A DNA stretch of 64,000 bases from Gemmatimonadaceae bacterium (lineage in GTDB: Bacteria > Gemmatimonadota > Gemmatimonadetes > Gemmatimonadales > Gemmatimonadaceae). Location: assembly GCA_025934775.1 (NCBI GenBank), contig JAICWO010000020.1:1-64000 (forward strand). The letters are read 5' to 3'. The first letter of the stretch is position 1; each line of letters starts with the position of its first letter. This document shows positions 54,596-63,620 of the stretch, one piece after another. Below the pieces are notes generated by a model. That model searched no databases and had not been told where the DNA came from. It saw only the letters and a list, made by a program, of their open reading frames with translations. Both the position numbers and the translations under genes were made by a program.

Positions 54596-55201
54596 GTGGA
54601 AGCATTCCTCGGAACCATCCTCGGGTTCGGTTTCAACTTCAACCCGTCGGGCTGGCAGCTCTGTCAGGGTCAGACGCTCCCGATTTCGCAGAACACCGCG
54701 CTGTTCGCGTTGCTCGGTACGAATTTCGGCGGCAACGGTCAAACGACGTTCCAGCTTCCGGACCTGCGGGGCCGCACGCCGATCGGTCAGGGCCAGGGAC
54801 TTGGGCTTCAGTCGTTCGCGATCGGCGAAGTTGGCGGCACGGAGAACGTGTCGCTGACGCAATCGCAGTTGCCCCAGCACACGCATGCCGCCACGGGGAC
54901 GTCGACGTCGACGTCGACGTCGACGTCGACGCTGAACGCGGCGACTGCCCAGGGCTCGGTCGCGCTGCCGGGAGGCCACGCGCTCTCGGGCGCCAATGGG
55001 ACCCTGATCTATAAGCCGGTCGCGGCGGGCCAGACCGTCGCGATGGCGCCGGAATCGGTGGGGACGACCACCACCACGACCACGAACACCACGGTAACCG
55101 TGGCGGCGACCGGCGGGAGCTCGCCCGTCCCCATCCTCCAGCCGTACCTCTGCATCAACTATTCGATCTGCCTCACCGGGATCTTCCCCTCCCGCAACTG
55201 A
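54596..55201 (+). CDS. Phage-tail-collar (microcystin-dependent-protein-like) protein 2
   Basis: The 201-residue paralogue of the preceding gene has the same length and the same GTG start preceded by gaggtg. N-terminus: GTILGFGFNFNPSGWQLCQG. The middle Ser/Thr arm is encoded by a run of tcgacg units (54900-54931). From about STLNAATAQGSVALPGG to TTNTTVTVA the two proteins are almost identical, also at the DNA level, whereas the N-terminal collar and the end differ. This suggests recent gene conversion. Function unknown; likely an extracellular or assembly tip. Confidence 0.88.
   Translation: MEAFLGTILGFGFNFNPSGWQLCQGQTLPISQNTALFALLGTNFGGNGQTTFQLPDLRGRTPIGQGQGLGLQSFAIGEVGGTENVSLTQSQLPQHTHAATGTSTSTSTSTSTLNAATAQGSVALPGGHALSGANGTLIYKPVAAGQTVAMAPESVGTTTTTTTNTTVTVAATGGSSPVPILQPYLCINYSICLTGIFPSRN
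54900..54931 (+). repeat. Hexanucleotide tcgacg tract inside tail-collar gene 2
   Basis: The run (gtcgac)n encodes a Ser-Thr alternation (STSTSTSTST). Copy-number change by slippage would keep frame, so arm length could vary. Gene 1 has a shorter, degenerate version at the same place. Confidence 0.85.
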
Positions 55202-55209
55202 GCCGTACT

Positions 55210-55244
55210 CCGGTGCGCGGCGCCGGCTCGGCGCCGCGCACCGG
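55210..55244. terminator. GC-rich hairpin after tail-collar gene 2
   Basis: Perfect 15-base-pair stem ccggtgcgcggcgcc/ggcgccgcgcaccgg with loop ggctc, 8 bases after the stop. An AT-rich stretch (55246-55275) with the next GTG follows and may be the promoter of the next gene. Confidence 0.75.
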
Positions 55245-55275
55245 AAGCTAATATCAATTCGTTAATTACATAATT

Positions 55276-56436
55276 GTGACGCCCCTTCGCATTGGCGTGT
55301 TGCTGCCCGTCTCGCGGATGTTCCCGCGAGTGGATCAGGACTTTCTGGGCGGGCTCAGGGCGGGGCTCGGCGAGGCCGCCGCGGCGTGCGAGCTCACGCT
55401 GGAGCCCGGCGGACCCGCCGCCGATCCGCGGATCGTCACCGACAAGCTCCAGCGGCTGCTGCTTCAGCATCGGCCGCACGTCGTGGTCGGGATCGTGGGC
55501 TCCGCGATGCTCCGTCACGTTCACGCGCTGTTCAGCGACGCCCGCGTTCCATTCGTCGTGAACAATCTCGGCGCCGAACCGCTGCTCGACGGCGGTGCGC
55601 CGAACGAGTACGTGTTTCACAATTCTTTCAATCTCTGGCAGTCGATGTACGCCCTCGGATCCTGGGCGGCGCGGACGCTCGGCCGGCGTGCCGCGCTCGC
55701 GAGCGGCTTCCACGACTCTGGCTACGGCATCGTCCCGGCCTTCTGGAGCGGGTTCTGCGACGCCGGCGGGGGTGAGATCGTGGCGACCGAAGTCACGAAT
55801 CGCGATAGCTCCGAGGAAGATCCGTCCGTCGCGCTCCAACGCTTGGCCGACGCGAAGCCGGACCTCATCGTCGGGTTGTACGCCGGCCGGTCCGCGCTGT
55901 CGTTCATGCAGAGCTACGACGCGCTCGGGCTCGCGCCCACGCTGCCGCTCATCTCGAGCGCCTTCTTGATGCACCGCCAATGGCTCGGTGCAATGGGCGA
56001 TACTGCGATCGGCGTGCGCACGGCGTTCTCGTGGGATCGCGATGCCCGGCGAGACGAGGATCGCGCCTTCCACGCCGCCTGCGCGGCCGCCGAGTTGCCG
56101 GACCCTGACGTGTTCGCGCTGCTCGGCTACGAGACGGGAAAGGCGCTCGCCGACGCCGCCGCGCGATGTGGCGACAAGCCGTCCGGCGACGCGGTCCGCG
56201 AGGCGCTGCCGCTCGCCGTCATCACCTCGCCTCGGGGGGAGTTCTCATTCGACGCGAGCACGGGCGAAGTGCCGACGAAGGACTATTTGCTCGAGGTGCA
56301 GCGCGGCGAAGATGGCGCCGCGCGTCTGGCGACGGTCGGTACGCTCGATCTGCCGGAGCGATACGCGGCGGAGTATGCGGCCTATCGCGCCCAAGAGGTG
56401 CGGACAGGCTGGACCAACGCGTACATGATCACCTGA
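55276..56436 (+). CDS. Periplasmic-binding-fold protein without signal peptide (branched-chain type)
   Basis: The 386-residue protein has the type I binding fold of Leu/Ile/Val-binding proteins: LRIGVLLPVSRMFPRVDQDF, PHVVVGIVGSAMLRHVHALF, ALASGFHDSGYGIVPAFWSG, DLIVGLYAGRSALSFMQSYD and the C-terminal FDASTGEVPTKDYLLEVQRG. It starts MTPLRIG with no signal peptide, so it is predicted to be cytoplasmic, and no permease or ATPase gene is nearby. It may be an intracellular sensor. It follows the collar genes and converges with the AAA-VWA operon with an 8-base overlap. Confidence 0.8.
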   Translation: MTPLRIGVLLPVSRMFPRVDQDFLGGLRAGLGEAAAACELTLEPGGPAADPRIVTDKLQRLLLQHRPHVVVGIVGSAMLRHVHALFSDARVPFVVNNLGAEPLLDGGAPNEYVFHNSFNLWQSMYALGSWAARTLGRRAALASGFHDSGYGIVPAFWSGFCDAGGGEIVATEVTNRDSSEEDPSVALQRLADAKPDLIVGLYAGRSALSFMQSYDALGLAPTLPLISSAFLMHRQWLGAMGDTAIGVRTAFSWDRDARRDEDRAFHAACAAAELPDPDVFALLGYETGKALADAAARCGDKPSGDAVREALPLAVITSPRGEFSFDASTGEVPTKDYLLEVQRGEDGAARLATVGTLDLPERYAAEYAAYRAQEVRTGWTNAYMIT

Positions 56437-58075
56437 CCGCGCGTCGCGCGGGCTTCCGCGGCTGCGCCGGTGCCGCGAAGAACGCGGTGAGCGACCGGCT
56501 CAGAGCGGCGGCGAGATCGTCGGCGCTCGCGATGGACGCAGCGCGCGAGTAGAACCGCCGCACGTCGTGTCCGACGCCGATCGCCGCGATCTCGACGGGC
56601 GAGCGCATGTCGATGTCGTCGGCGACGGCGCGCAGATGGCGCGCGAGGTACGCACGTCCATTCGCCTGCTCGGTTGCTTCGTCGTGCGGCTCACCGTCGG
56701 AGACGACGAGCAGCAGCTTGCGGGGCTCCGCCCGCCGGCGCAGACGCGCGTGCGCCCACTGCACCGCCTCGCCATCGATGTTTTCCTTGAGGAGCTCGTC
56801 GCGCAGGACGAGGCCGAGGCCATGGCGCGCTCGCCGCCACGGAACGTCGGCACTCTTGAGCACGATGTGCTCGAGCGGCGCCAGTCGCCCGGGATTGGCC
56901 GGTGCGCCGGCTGCGAGCCACTCCGCCCGCGCGTGGCCGCCATCCCAGTCGCGCGTCGTGAAGCCAAGCACCTCGCACACGATACCGCAGCGCTCGAGCG
57001 CCTGAATCATGAGCTCGACGGTCAGCGCCGCGATGAGGATCGGACGGCCCCGCATCGATCCGGAACAGTCGACGAGCAGCGTGACGGCCGCGCGAGGGAG
57101 ACGGCTCTCGGCCTCCGCCTTGAAGGGCCGCGCATCGCCGGGCGCCGCGATCAAACCGGCCAGGCGCCGGCCGTCGAGCACGCCCTCGTCCAGATCGAAG
57201 CGCCACGAGCGCGCCTGCCGCGCCATGAGCATTCTTCGAAGCCGGTTGGCGAGGCGCGTGGCCGCGAGCCGAGTCTCGCCCAGCTCGGCGTCGAGTCGCG
57301 CGCGCAGTGTGGCCAGTTCGCTGGGCCGCGCGAGCGAGGCCGCATCGACCACGCGATCGTGCGCCGTCGTGTATGCGTGATAGCTCGTAGAATGGTTTTC
57401 GGGAGCGCGCGTCGCTCGCGCGGCGCCGCCGGCCGCGGCGTGCACCCTACGATTGAACCGGTCGCCGCGTGCCTGAACCGAGGTCGTTCCCGCGCCATGT
57501 TGCGCGACACGCGCCTCTCCGGCGCTCGACACTGATGCGGCGGCACGCGCCATCGCCGCCGCGGCCCACGGATGCGCCGCGGCGGCGTGCGCCCACTGCG
57601 CCGCCGTCGCGGCGAATGCCGGCTGAACCACAACGAGTGGAGCGAGCGCGGAGAGCCCCGGACGCAGCGCCGCCGGCATGGCGGCGGCGACCCGCGTCAC
57701 GCCCGACGCGATCGTGGCCGGCGGGCCGCGGTTGGCGAGTGCCTCGAAGGCCAGCCATTGCATGAGCGTTTGCTCATCGGCCACGTCGGCGAGGAGATTC
57801 GTCGCCACGCCGGGGAGCCATGCGGCGCCGAGCGCGTCGAGACGGGCGGCCTCCAGCGCATCGTAGATCTGTGCGGCCACCGCCGTGCGCGGACGCGCGG
57901 CAGCGTGGCACGGGCCGTCATGCCAGCGCGCCCGAACGGCGGCTCTGTCGCCGGCGGCGCGAAGAGCGACGCGCGTCGCGGACGGCGGCGCCGGGACCTT
58001 CACCACATGGCCGGCGAGTGCGCGTGCGCAGGCCGCGACTGCCGCCTCGAGCGATCGCGGCGAACGCTCAGACAC
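56429..58075 (-). CDS. CobT-like von Willebrand factor A protein (orphan chelatase-type)
   Basis: The 548-residue protein has a C-terminal VWA domain with MIDAS motif [11 protein letters not shown] and [39 protein letters not shown]-type ending ([19 protein letters not shown]). The Ala/Arg-rich N-terminal half resembles the CobT linker region. In aerobic cobalamin synthesis, CobS and CobT drive cobalt insertion by CobN, but no cobN or other cob gene is here, so the pair may serve another target, like MoxR-VWA chaperones. GTG 58075 overlaps the CobS-like stop by 8 bases. Confidence 0.78.
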   Translation of the reverse strand: MSERSPRSLEAAVAACARALAGHVVKVPAPPSATRVALRAAGDRAAVRARWHDGPCHAAARPRTAVAAQIYDALEAARLDALGAAWLPGVATNLLADVADEQTLMQWLAFEALANRGPPATIASGVTRVAAAMPAALRPGLSALAPLVVVQPAFAATAAQWAHAAAAHPWAAAAMARAAASVSSAGEARVAQHGAGTTSVQARGDRFNRRVHAAAGGAARATRAPENHSTSYHAYTTAHDRVVDAASLARPSELATLRARLDAELGETRLAATRLANRLRRMLMARQARSWRFDLDEGVLDGRRLAGLIAAPGDARPFKAEAESRLPRAAVTLLVDCSGSMRGRPILIAALTVELMIQALERCGIVCEVLGFTTRDWDGGHARAEWLAAGAPANPGRLAPLEHIVLKSADVPWRRARHGLGLVLRDELLKENIDGEAVQWAHARLRRRAEPRKLLLVVSDGEPHDEATEQANGRAYLARHLRAVADDIDMRSPVEIAAIGVGHDVRRFYSRAASIASADDLAAALSRSLTAFFAAPAQPRKPARRAVR

Positions 58076-59048
58076 GATCGCGCGCGGCGGGCACCTCGGC
58101 CGTGCACTCCTCGCCAAAGCAGCGCTGATAGTATTCCGCCACGATTGCCTGCTCGGCCTCGTCGCACCGGTTGAGGAACGTGAGCCGGAACGCGCGCGGT
58201 ACGTCCCCGAGTAGCAACGCGTTCTGCGCCCACGTGATCACGGTCCGCGGCGACATCACCGTCGAGAGCTCGCCCTGCGTGAAGCCGCGCCGCGTGAGCG
58301 CGGCGACGCGCACCATGGCGTCCACACGTGCGCGGCCCGCGTCATCGTCGTACTCGGGACAGCGCGCGAGCACGATGGCCGCTTCACGATCGGGCTCGAG
58401 ATAGTTGAGCGTAGCCACGATGCTCCAGCGATCCAACTGCCCCTGATTCAACGGCTGCGTGCCGTGGTAGAGTCCCGTCGCGTCGCCGAGTCCCACCGTG
58501 TTCGCCGTCGCGAACAACCGGAACGCGGGATGTGGGGTGAGCACGCGCCGCTGGTCGAGCAGCGTGAGACGTCCGTCGACCTCGAGCACGCGCTGGATCA
58601 CGAAGAGCACATCGGGACGGCCGGCGTCGTACTCGTCGAACACGAGCGCACAGGGATGCTCGAGCGCCCAGGTGAGCATGCCGGGCTGGAACTCCGTGAC
58701 CTGCCGTCCGTCGTGCACGACGATGGCGTCCTTTCCGATCAAGTCCATCCGACTCACGTGGCCGTCCAGGTTCACCCGAACGCAGGGCCAGTTGAGACGC
58801 GCGGCGACTTGCTCGACGTGGGTCGACTTTCCAGTTCCGTGATAGCCCTGGACGAGCACGCGGCGGTTGTGCGCAAAGCCCAGGAGGAGCGCGAGCGTGG
58901 TCTCGGGATCGAAGACGTAGCTCGGATCGATCGGCGGGACGTGTTCGTCTGGCGCCGAGAACGCCGGTACCTGGAGATCGATCGAAAGTCCGAACACCTC
59001 GCGCGCGCTGACGATTCGATCGGGGAGACTGCCGTTGGATTCAGCCAT
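58068..59048 (-). CDS. CobS-like AAA+ ATPase (MoxR-related)
   Basis: The 326-residue AAA+ protein has Walker [10 protein letters not shown] (68-76), Walker B LVFDEYDA (135-142), sensor-1 region [20 protein letters not shown] and [20 protein letters not shown]. The [20 protein letters not shown] stretch is typical of cobaltochelatase CobS. It starts 6 bases after the stop of a sulfotransferase gene and is coupled to the CobT-like gene. This order (sulfotransferase, AAA, VWA) is unusual and points away from cobalamin synthesis. Confidence 0.85.
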   Translation of the reverse strand: MAESNGSLPDRIVSAREVFGLSIDLQVPAFSAPDEHVPPIDPSYVFDPETTLALLLGFAHNRRVLVQGYHGTGKSTHVEQVAARLNWPCVRVNLDGHVSRMDLIGKDAIVVHDGRQVTEFQPGMLTWALEHPCALVFDEYDAGRPDVLFVIQRVLEVDGRLTLLDQRRVLTPHPAFRLFATANTVGLGDATGLYHGTQPLNQGQLDRWSIVATLNYLEPDREAAIVLARCPEYDDDAGRARVDAMVRVAALTRRGFTQGELSTVMSPRTVITWAQNALLLGDVPRAFRLTFLNRCDEAEQAIVAEYYQRCFGEECTAEVPAARDRV

Positions 59049-59054
59049 GCGTGC

Positions 59055-60017
59055 TCATCGGACGCTGGACGTGTGCACCGATTCGCCGGCGAGGGCCGAC
59101 TGCGTGCAAGCGGCGTCCGACGGCGGCAGCTCGTAGCCGAGGCGGCGCATCATCGGCGCGTGCGCTGCCTCGATGCGGGCAATCTGGTCATCGGTCAACT
59201 CATCGCGCCAGCCGTCGGCGACGCCGCGGCGAAAGAAGTTGCCATTCGCGTGCGGCCTGGGCGCCTCACCGAATCCCTTTTCGCGCTCCTGGCGTTGCAG
59301 CTCCTTGAAATCGGCGAATCGGACGGCGCGCTCGATCTGCTCGTCGGTCGCGTCGTGGCCGGCGAAATCGAGCACACGTCGCAACTCGTCGGCGGTGTTG
59401 GATTGCAGGTCCTCATAGCGAACGACCGCGACCGGAAGGTCCCGCTGGTCGAGCCAACTCGCCGTGTGTCCAGTCCACCCGGGAAGCTGCTGTCGGAGTT
59501 GGTTGTAGAAGCGGCCCGGCGCTCCGCAGAACGACGCGTTGACGTCCTGCATGAACGCGATCGCCTGATCGATGCTGAGGCCCAAGTGACTCGCGAGCGA
59601 TGGCGCGACACCGCGCGGGTCGCGAACGACGAGGATCGCGCCATCCGCGGCCTCGCTTCCGCCGAGGAGCGCGTCGCCGTCGGCCGTGAACGTGTACGCA
59701 TCGTGCACCTTGATGAACTGCGCTGACGCGGAGATGTCTCCGTCCTCCTCGTCGCCGGCAGAGTTGCGCATCGCGCGGTAGAGCAGCGGACGGATGCGAT
59801 CGGATTCGTCGTACGTCAGCAGCGCGGAATCGATGAGCGACAGTCGCTCGAATGGGGCGCGTGCGCTGGCCATGCCGCCATCGAAACGCACGTCGTTGAT
59901 GTCGATGGGCGTGTCGCCGCCAGCGGACAGATTTGCGATCAACATGCGCATCCACGTATTGCCGGACTTGGGATAGGACGCGAGCCAAATGACGCGCACG
60001 GATATGCCTGGGTTCAT
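59055..60017 (-). CDS. Sulfotransferase 2 (YPKSGNTW type)
   Basis: The 320-residue protein has the PAPS-binding YPKSGNTW at 15-22 and the 3'-phosphate motif GAILVVRDPRGVAPSLASH. LPVAVVRYEDLQSNTADELR, FKELQRQEREKGF and the C-terminal NFFRRGVADGWRDELTDDQI follow, as in cytosolic sulfotransferases. It is homologous along its length to the divergent gene at 60212. First gene of the operon with the CobS/CobT-like pair. Acceptor unknown. Confidence 0.9.
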   Translation of the reverse strand: MNPGISVRVIWLASYPKSGNTWMRMLIANLSAGGDTPIDINDVRFDGGMASARAPFERLSLIDSALLTYDESDRIRPLLYRAMRNSAGDEEDGDISASAQFIKVHDAYTFTADGDALLGGSEAADGAILVVRDPRGVAPSLASHLGLSIDQAIAFMQDVNASFCGAPGRFYNQLRQQLPGWTGHTASWLDQRDLPVAVVRYEDLQSNTADELRRVLDFAGHDATDEQIERAVRFADFKELQRQEREKGFGEAPRPHANGNFFRRGVADGWRDELTDDQIARIEAAHAPMMRRLGYELPPSDAACTQSALAGESVHTSSVR

Positions 60018-60211
60018 CCTCCGGGCCCCTCGAGGGCGTGGTGTGATACGATACTAGCACCGGTTTCGTCGGACGGCGACCGAAATCGATCCGTCGCCGT
60101 TGACGCATCGGCGGCCAGACGCGTACACTTGCAGTCCATTGCGTTCGCGGAGCGTGGCGGTCCGTCATCCCATCGCCGCGAACAGCGACGAGCAGCCGAG
60201 TGGAGTATTCC

Positions 60212-61144
60212 GTGACGCGCACCGTCTGGCTCGCCTCATACCCCAAATCCGGGAACACGTGGGTTCGGATCTTACTGGCGAACCTGGACGCGGGGGAGGC
60301 GGCCCCCGTCGACATCAACGACTTGCCGACAGATGGCGCCATCGCGAGCGCGCGCGAGCCATTCGATGATCTGCTGTTGATCGAGTCGTCCGTGCTGACG
60401 CACGATGAATCGGAAGCGCTGCGCCCGCGCGTGTACGATGCCATGGCCAGTGGATTCCGGTACGGCGACGACGAACCGTCCAACACTGACGGAATCCGCT
60501 TCGCCAAGGTACACGACGCATACACGGCGACGCGAAACGGCGAACCCGTGCTCGGTGGTAGCCGGGCCGCAGCCGGGGCGATCGTCATCGTTCGCGACCC
60601 GCGCGACATCGTGCCGTCGCTCGCGCATCACCTGGGCATTACGATGAACGCGGCGATCGATCGCCTGAGCGACAGTCATGCGACCTCCAACGGCGCGACC
60701 TCCATGCTGCCGCAGCAGCTCCGGCAGCGGCTCCTGGGTTGGAGCGAGCACGTCGAGAGTTGGATCGCACAGACCGACATTCCGGTGCACGTACTCCGCT
60801 ACGAAGATCTGCAAAGAGATACGCCGGCGGCATTCGCCGGCGCGCTGGCGTTCGCCGGTCGCCGGGCAGCGCCGGCCGACATCGCGCGTGCGGTGGAGTG
60901 CTCTCGCTTCGAGACCCTTCGTCGACTCGAGGAGGCCAACGGATTCCACGAGGCGCCGCGATCGCGCTCGGGCGCGAGGTTCTTTCGTCGCGGTACGACG
61001 GGTGCCTGGCGAGACGAGCTCACGCCGGCACAGATCGCACGCATTGAGGATGCGCATGCCGCGATGATGATGCGCGTGGGCTATGATCTGCTCGATCATC
61101 AGCGGCACGGCGCGGCTTACCCTACCGAGAGCGCACGGTCATGA
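60212..61144 (+). CDS. Sulfotransferase 3 (YPKSGNTW type)
   Basis: The 310-residue paralogue of sulfotransferase 2 has YPKSGNTWVRILLANLDAGE, AIVIVRDPRDIVPSLAHHLG, VHVLRYEDLQRDTPAAFAGA and RFFRRGTTGAWRDELTPAQI. GTG 60212 is chosen because ggag lies 6 bases upstream (60202-60205); an in-frame GTG at 60200 would add four residues. The gene is divergent from its paralogue and overlaps the next gene by ATGA, coupling it to a putative dioxygenase. Confidence 0.9.
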   Translation: MTRTVWLASYPKSGNTWVRILLANLDAGEAAPVDINDLPTDGAIASAREPFDDLLLIESSVLTHDESEALRPRVYDAMASGFRYGDDEPSNTDGIRFAKVHDAYTATRNGEPVLGGSRAAAGAIVIVRDPRDIVPSLAHHLGITMNAAIDRLSDSHATSNGATSMLPQQLRQRLLGWSEHVESWIAQTDIPVHVLRYEDLQRDTPAAFAGALAFAGRRAAPADIARAVECSRFETLRRLEEANGFHEAPRSRSGARFFRRGTTGAWRDELTPAQIARIEDAHAAMMMRVGYDLLDHQRHGAAYPTESARS

Positions 61145-61695
61145 CGCACGAATATCCCTTCCTCGTCCGAGGCGCCGCCGACGCGCCGTTCCTCGCGCAC
61201 GTCGACGGACTGATCGATGAGAACATCGCGAACTTTCAACCCAATGGCTCGCACAAGAGGTTCTGGAGCTTCACCGACGGCGGTGATTCGATCATTCAAC
61301 GCAAGAAGCTCGAGCTCATTGAGCATTTCGGAATTGTGAACTGGATTGGCGACACCCACACGCACGACTTCATCGGTATGATCGACGAGGGTGGGGTGAT
61401 CCGGCCGCACACGGATCCCAACCTGGATGGCCGGCTGCACGTGCGGATCAACGTGATCGTACGCATGCCGGACAGCGGCTGCGTTCCACTGCTCGACGAC
61501 ATTCCGATAGACGTCGGACTCGGCGACGCCTGGTTGTGCTTCTCGGGGCGATGCTGTCATGCCACGACACCGGTGTCCGGAACGCACAGCCGGAGCGCCC
61601 TCAGCTACGGGCTGCAAGTGGAGCAGAGTGCGATTTTCCCGCTTCTCGCCACATATCTCGCGTGGAGGTCACACGCGTCGATGGCGCTCAGATGA
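61141..61695 (+). CDS. Putative AspH-like/2OG-Fe(II) dioxygenase
   Basis: The 184-residue protein has an H-x-D...H...R set: H90-T-D92 (VIRPHTDPNLDGR), H140 (CCHATTPVSG) and R151 (SRSALSYGLQV), as in 2-oxoglutarate-dependent oxygenases. LHVRINVIVRMPDSG matches the small AspH-like/jelly-roll class. It may hydroxylate a peptide side chain. It is co-translated with sulfotransferase 3; hydroxylation followed by sulfation is an attractive order of events but unproven. Its end overlaps the convergent B2 gene by 8 bases. Confidence 0.72.
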   Translation: MTHEYPFLVRGAADAPFLAHVDGLIDENIANFQPNGSHKRFWSFTDGGDSIIQRKKLELIEHFGIVNWIGDTHTHDFIGMIDEGGVIRPHTDPNLDGRLHVRINVIVRMPDSGCVPLLDDIPIDVGLGDAWLCFSGRCCHATTPVSGTHSRSALSYGLQVEQSAIFPLLATYLAWRSHASMALR

Positions 61696-62179
61696 AGCGC
61701 GCGATTTCCACCATATCGGCCGGAATCGGATAGCCGGTCACTTCGACGCCGGCTGCTTCGAGCCAGGCATGGGCATCCAGCGCATCGGAGCTGGTGGGGC
61801 CGGCGGCGCCGAAGTGCACGACGCCGCGTACACCGCGCCGCCGGAGCATGGCGTGCGCGGCCAGCGCTTGGGTGAGACACACCGCGCGGAACGGGAGGTG
61901 GCGTGCCGCGGCCCTTACCGCCCAAGCCACATCGCGCGCCATTGCCGGCATTGATGGGTCAGCCGCCGCGGGATCGCCGCCCGGTCGGTCCTTCAGCCCG
62001 TCCGCTGGCGAAACGAATCCGCCGAGCCGGCGGGCGGTGCGTGAGAATGGGATGAGTCGGGCTTCTGCGCGCGCGACGAGCAGCGAGAGCGCGGCTTCGA
62101 CGAGCAGCGCTCGACGCCGCGCGGGCAGGTCGAAGAAGCGATGGACGAGCCGGCGAGTCCGTCCCCGCGTCGAGATCAT
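61688..62179 (-). CDS. Lasso-peptide B2-like leader protease (McjB C-terminal family)
   Basis: The 163-residue protein is a transglutaminase-like cysteine protease of the McjB C-terminal (PF13471) type. Catalytic Cys is C101 (PFRAVCLTQALAAHAMLRRR) and His is H137 (SDALDAHAWLEAAGVEVTGY). In lasso pathways B2 cuts off the precursor leader. It is the third of three adjacent minus-strand genes: kinase, PqqD, B2. Length matches standalone B2 proteins. Confidence 0.88.
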   Translation of the reverse strand: MISTRGRTRRLVHRFFDLPARRRALLVEAALSLLVARAEARLIPFSRTARRLGGFVSPADGLKDRPGGDPAAADPSMPAMARDVAWAVRAAARHLPFRAVCLTQALAAHAMLRRRGVRGVVHFGAAGPTSSDALDAHAWLEAAGVEVTGYPIPADMVEIARFI

Positions 62180-62209
62180 CGCTAGCTGTGCAGGCGTGTG
62201 CCGATCCGC

Positions 62210-62479
62210 TCAGGCGGCGTCGACATCGATGGCACCGCGCGCCTTCAGCTCGTCGAGAAAGGCGGCGACTTCCGTGCGACAGACGTCGGGAGCGACGTCG
62301 AATTCCTCGAGCAATCGAACGCAGATCTCATCAACCGGCGTTGGCGACGAGATCAGTTCCCAGATCCGGGCCCCGACCGCATTGAGCCCTATGTAGTTGC
62401 CCTTCTCGGCGCTCATCATCACGATCTCATCGCCTACTTGCGCCGACAGCCAATCACCTTGCCGACGTACCAGCATCAT
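62210..62479 (-). CDS. PqqD-family RiPP recognition element (lasso B1-like)
   Basis: The 89-residue PqqD-fold protein contains DEIVMMSAEKGNYIGLNAVG, ARIWELISSPTPVDEICVRL and TEVAAFLDELKARGAIDV. In RiPP pathways this winged-helix-like domain binds the leader peptide and delivers it to the processing enzymes. It overlaps the kinase gene by ATGA (62476-62479) and lies 30 bases before B2. Confidence 0.9.
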   Translation of the reverse strand: MMLVRRQGDWLSAQVGDEIVMMSAEKGNYIGLNAVGARIWELISSPTPVDEICVRLLEEFDVAPDVCRTEVAAFLDELKARGAIDVDAA

Positions 62480-63408
62480 GTTGCTCCTTGTAGCAGCCGG
62501 ATTTCGCTCCAGTGCCTCCGAAGGTTCGCGATCGATTGCGGTAACTCGGCGAACGCCAGCGGCCGCGTGAGGTGGTATACGTTCCCGGAACGCGCGACCG
62601 CCGTCGCCACCCGAAAATACTGTTCACGCTGTCGCATGCGCTCCACGAGCACGCCGCGATAGGCATGGCGGCGGACCGCGTTCGCGCCGTCGAGCACGCT
62701 CATTCGCTGAATGCCCGCCGCGTGCGGCGGACGCGCTTCGCGGAGCGCGTAGACGGCGGCGATGGGGAGCGGCGCCTCCACGGCGCCGCCGTGCTCCACA
62801 TAATACTTCTCTAATTCACGCCGGACCCGCACTCTCGAGCGCGGCGCGAGTTGGAGCTGGTCGATCGTTTGCGCCCAGAGCTTGAGTTGGCGCCCATCGG
62901 AGTGGACGATCGGCTCACCGTCGCCTCGCAGCGTGATTCGGCAGAGATCGTCCGCCACGCACGGTTGTCCGCCCTGGCCGAGCGCCGCCGCCATCGTCGA
63001 CTTGCCAGCGCCCGACTTGCCGCAGAAGAGCACCGCTTTGCCGTTCACGGCAACCGCACTGGCGTGCAGGACGACCTGACCGCGTTGGTGGAGCAGAATG
63101 CCGAGGACCGTCCCGAGGAGGAAGATCGCTACGTCGTCGCGCGGCATGTGCGGCTCGGGCTCGCAGACGATCGACCGGCCGCCGAGGAGGAGAAACCGAG
63201 CGACGCCTGGAATCCGGAGCAGGAATTTTTCGCCGTCGATGGCCCACGTCGGACCGGTCAGCGCCGCGTCATCGAGAGCTAGCGGGACATCACCGAAGCG
63301 GATGGCGACGTCGGTCGGCCCGCGCGCGGACTCGACGTTGAGCAACCCTGGTAGAGGCACCTCGCTGTCGACCGACAATCCGGACACTTGGTACACGCGA
63401 GTCATCAT
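62476..63408 (-). CDS. HPr-kinase-like protein, probable lasso-peptide kinase
   Basis: The 310-residue protein has an HPrK-type P-loop GKSGAGKST at 130-138, the family LHASAVAVNG (H115) before it and CVADDLCRI (D153-D154) after it. It lacks the canonical N-terminal HPrK domain and PTS context. Stand-alone kinases of this kind phosphorylate the C-terminal residue of lasso peptides in some Gram-positive clusters. It is the first gene of the PqqD-B2 operon. Phosphorylation of the local precursor (which ends in Ser) is a reasonable inference. Confidence 0.85.
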   Translation of the reverse strand: MMTRVYQVSGLSVDSEVPLPGLLNVESARGPTDVAIRFGDVPLALDDAALTGPTWAIDGEKFLLRIPGVARFLLLGGRSIVCEPEPHMPRDDVAIFLLGTVLGILLHQRGQVVLHASAVAVNGKAVLFCGKSGAGKSTMAAALGQGGQPCVADDLCRITLRGDGEPIVHSDGRQLKLWAQTIDQLQLAPRSRVRVRRELEKYYVEHGGAVEAPLPIAAVYALREARPPHAAGIQRMSVLDGANAVRRHAYRGVLVERMRQREQYFRVATAVARSGNVYHLTRPLAFAELPQSIANLRRHWSEIRLLQGAT

Positions 63409-63552
63409 GATCGGCGTAATCTACGATCCGTCGCGTGCTGCGCTACGCCGCGTACGAAGTCCGTGAGTTGCATTGTGTGAAGCGCAACGGAGATCGATTA
63501 GGAACCGAACTGGACGGACGTGATGCGCGTCACATCCGACCGGTCTTCTCGC

Positions 63553-63581
63553 TTGACCCGTTCATGTTGCGTCCGTATCAT
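63553..63581 (+). promoter_or_regulatory. Sigma-70-type promoter of the candidate precursor gene
   Basis: TTGACC (63553-63558) and TATCAT (63576-63581) are separated by exactly 17 bases. The expected start is near 63588, about 30 bases before the GTG at 63621. Confidence 0.6.
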
Positions 63582-63620
63582 CTTCACTGACTTTCTAGTC
63601 CCCTAACTTCCGGAGGTCCC

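Noticed and set aside
53927-55201. Prophage
   Set aside because: Only collar-type proteins are present. There are no capsid, terminase, integrase or lysis genes, and such proteins are common outside phages.
56429-59048. Cobalamin biosynthesis operon
   Set aside because: Only CobS/CobT-like subunits are present; no CobN or corrin-ring genes occur in the window.
58464-59726. 420-codon plus-strand ORF opposite CobS and sulfotransferase 2
   Set aside because: Shadow frame. Both minus-strand genes show intact family motifs across the same DNA.
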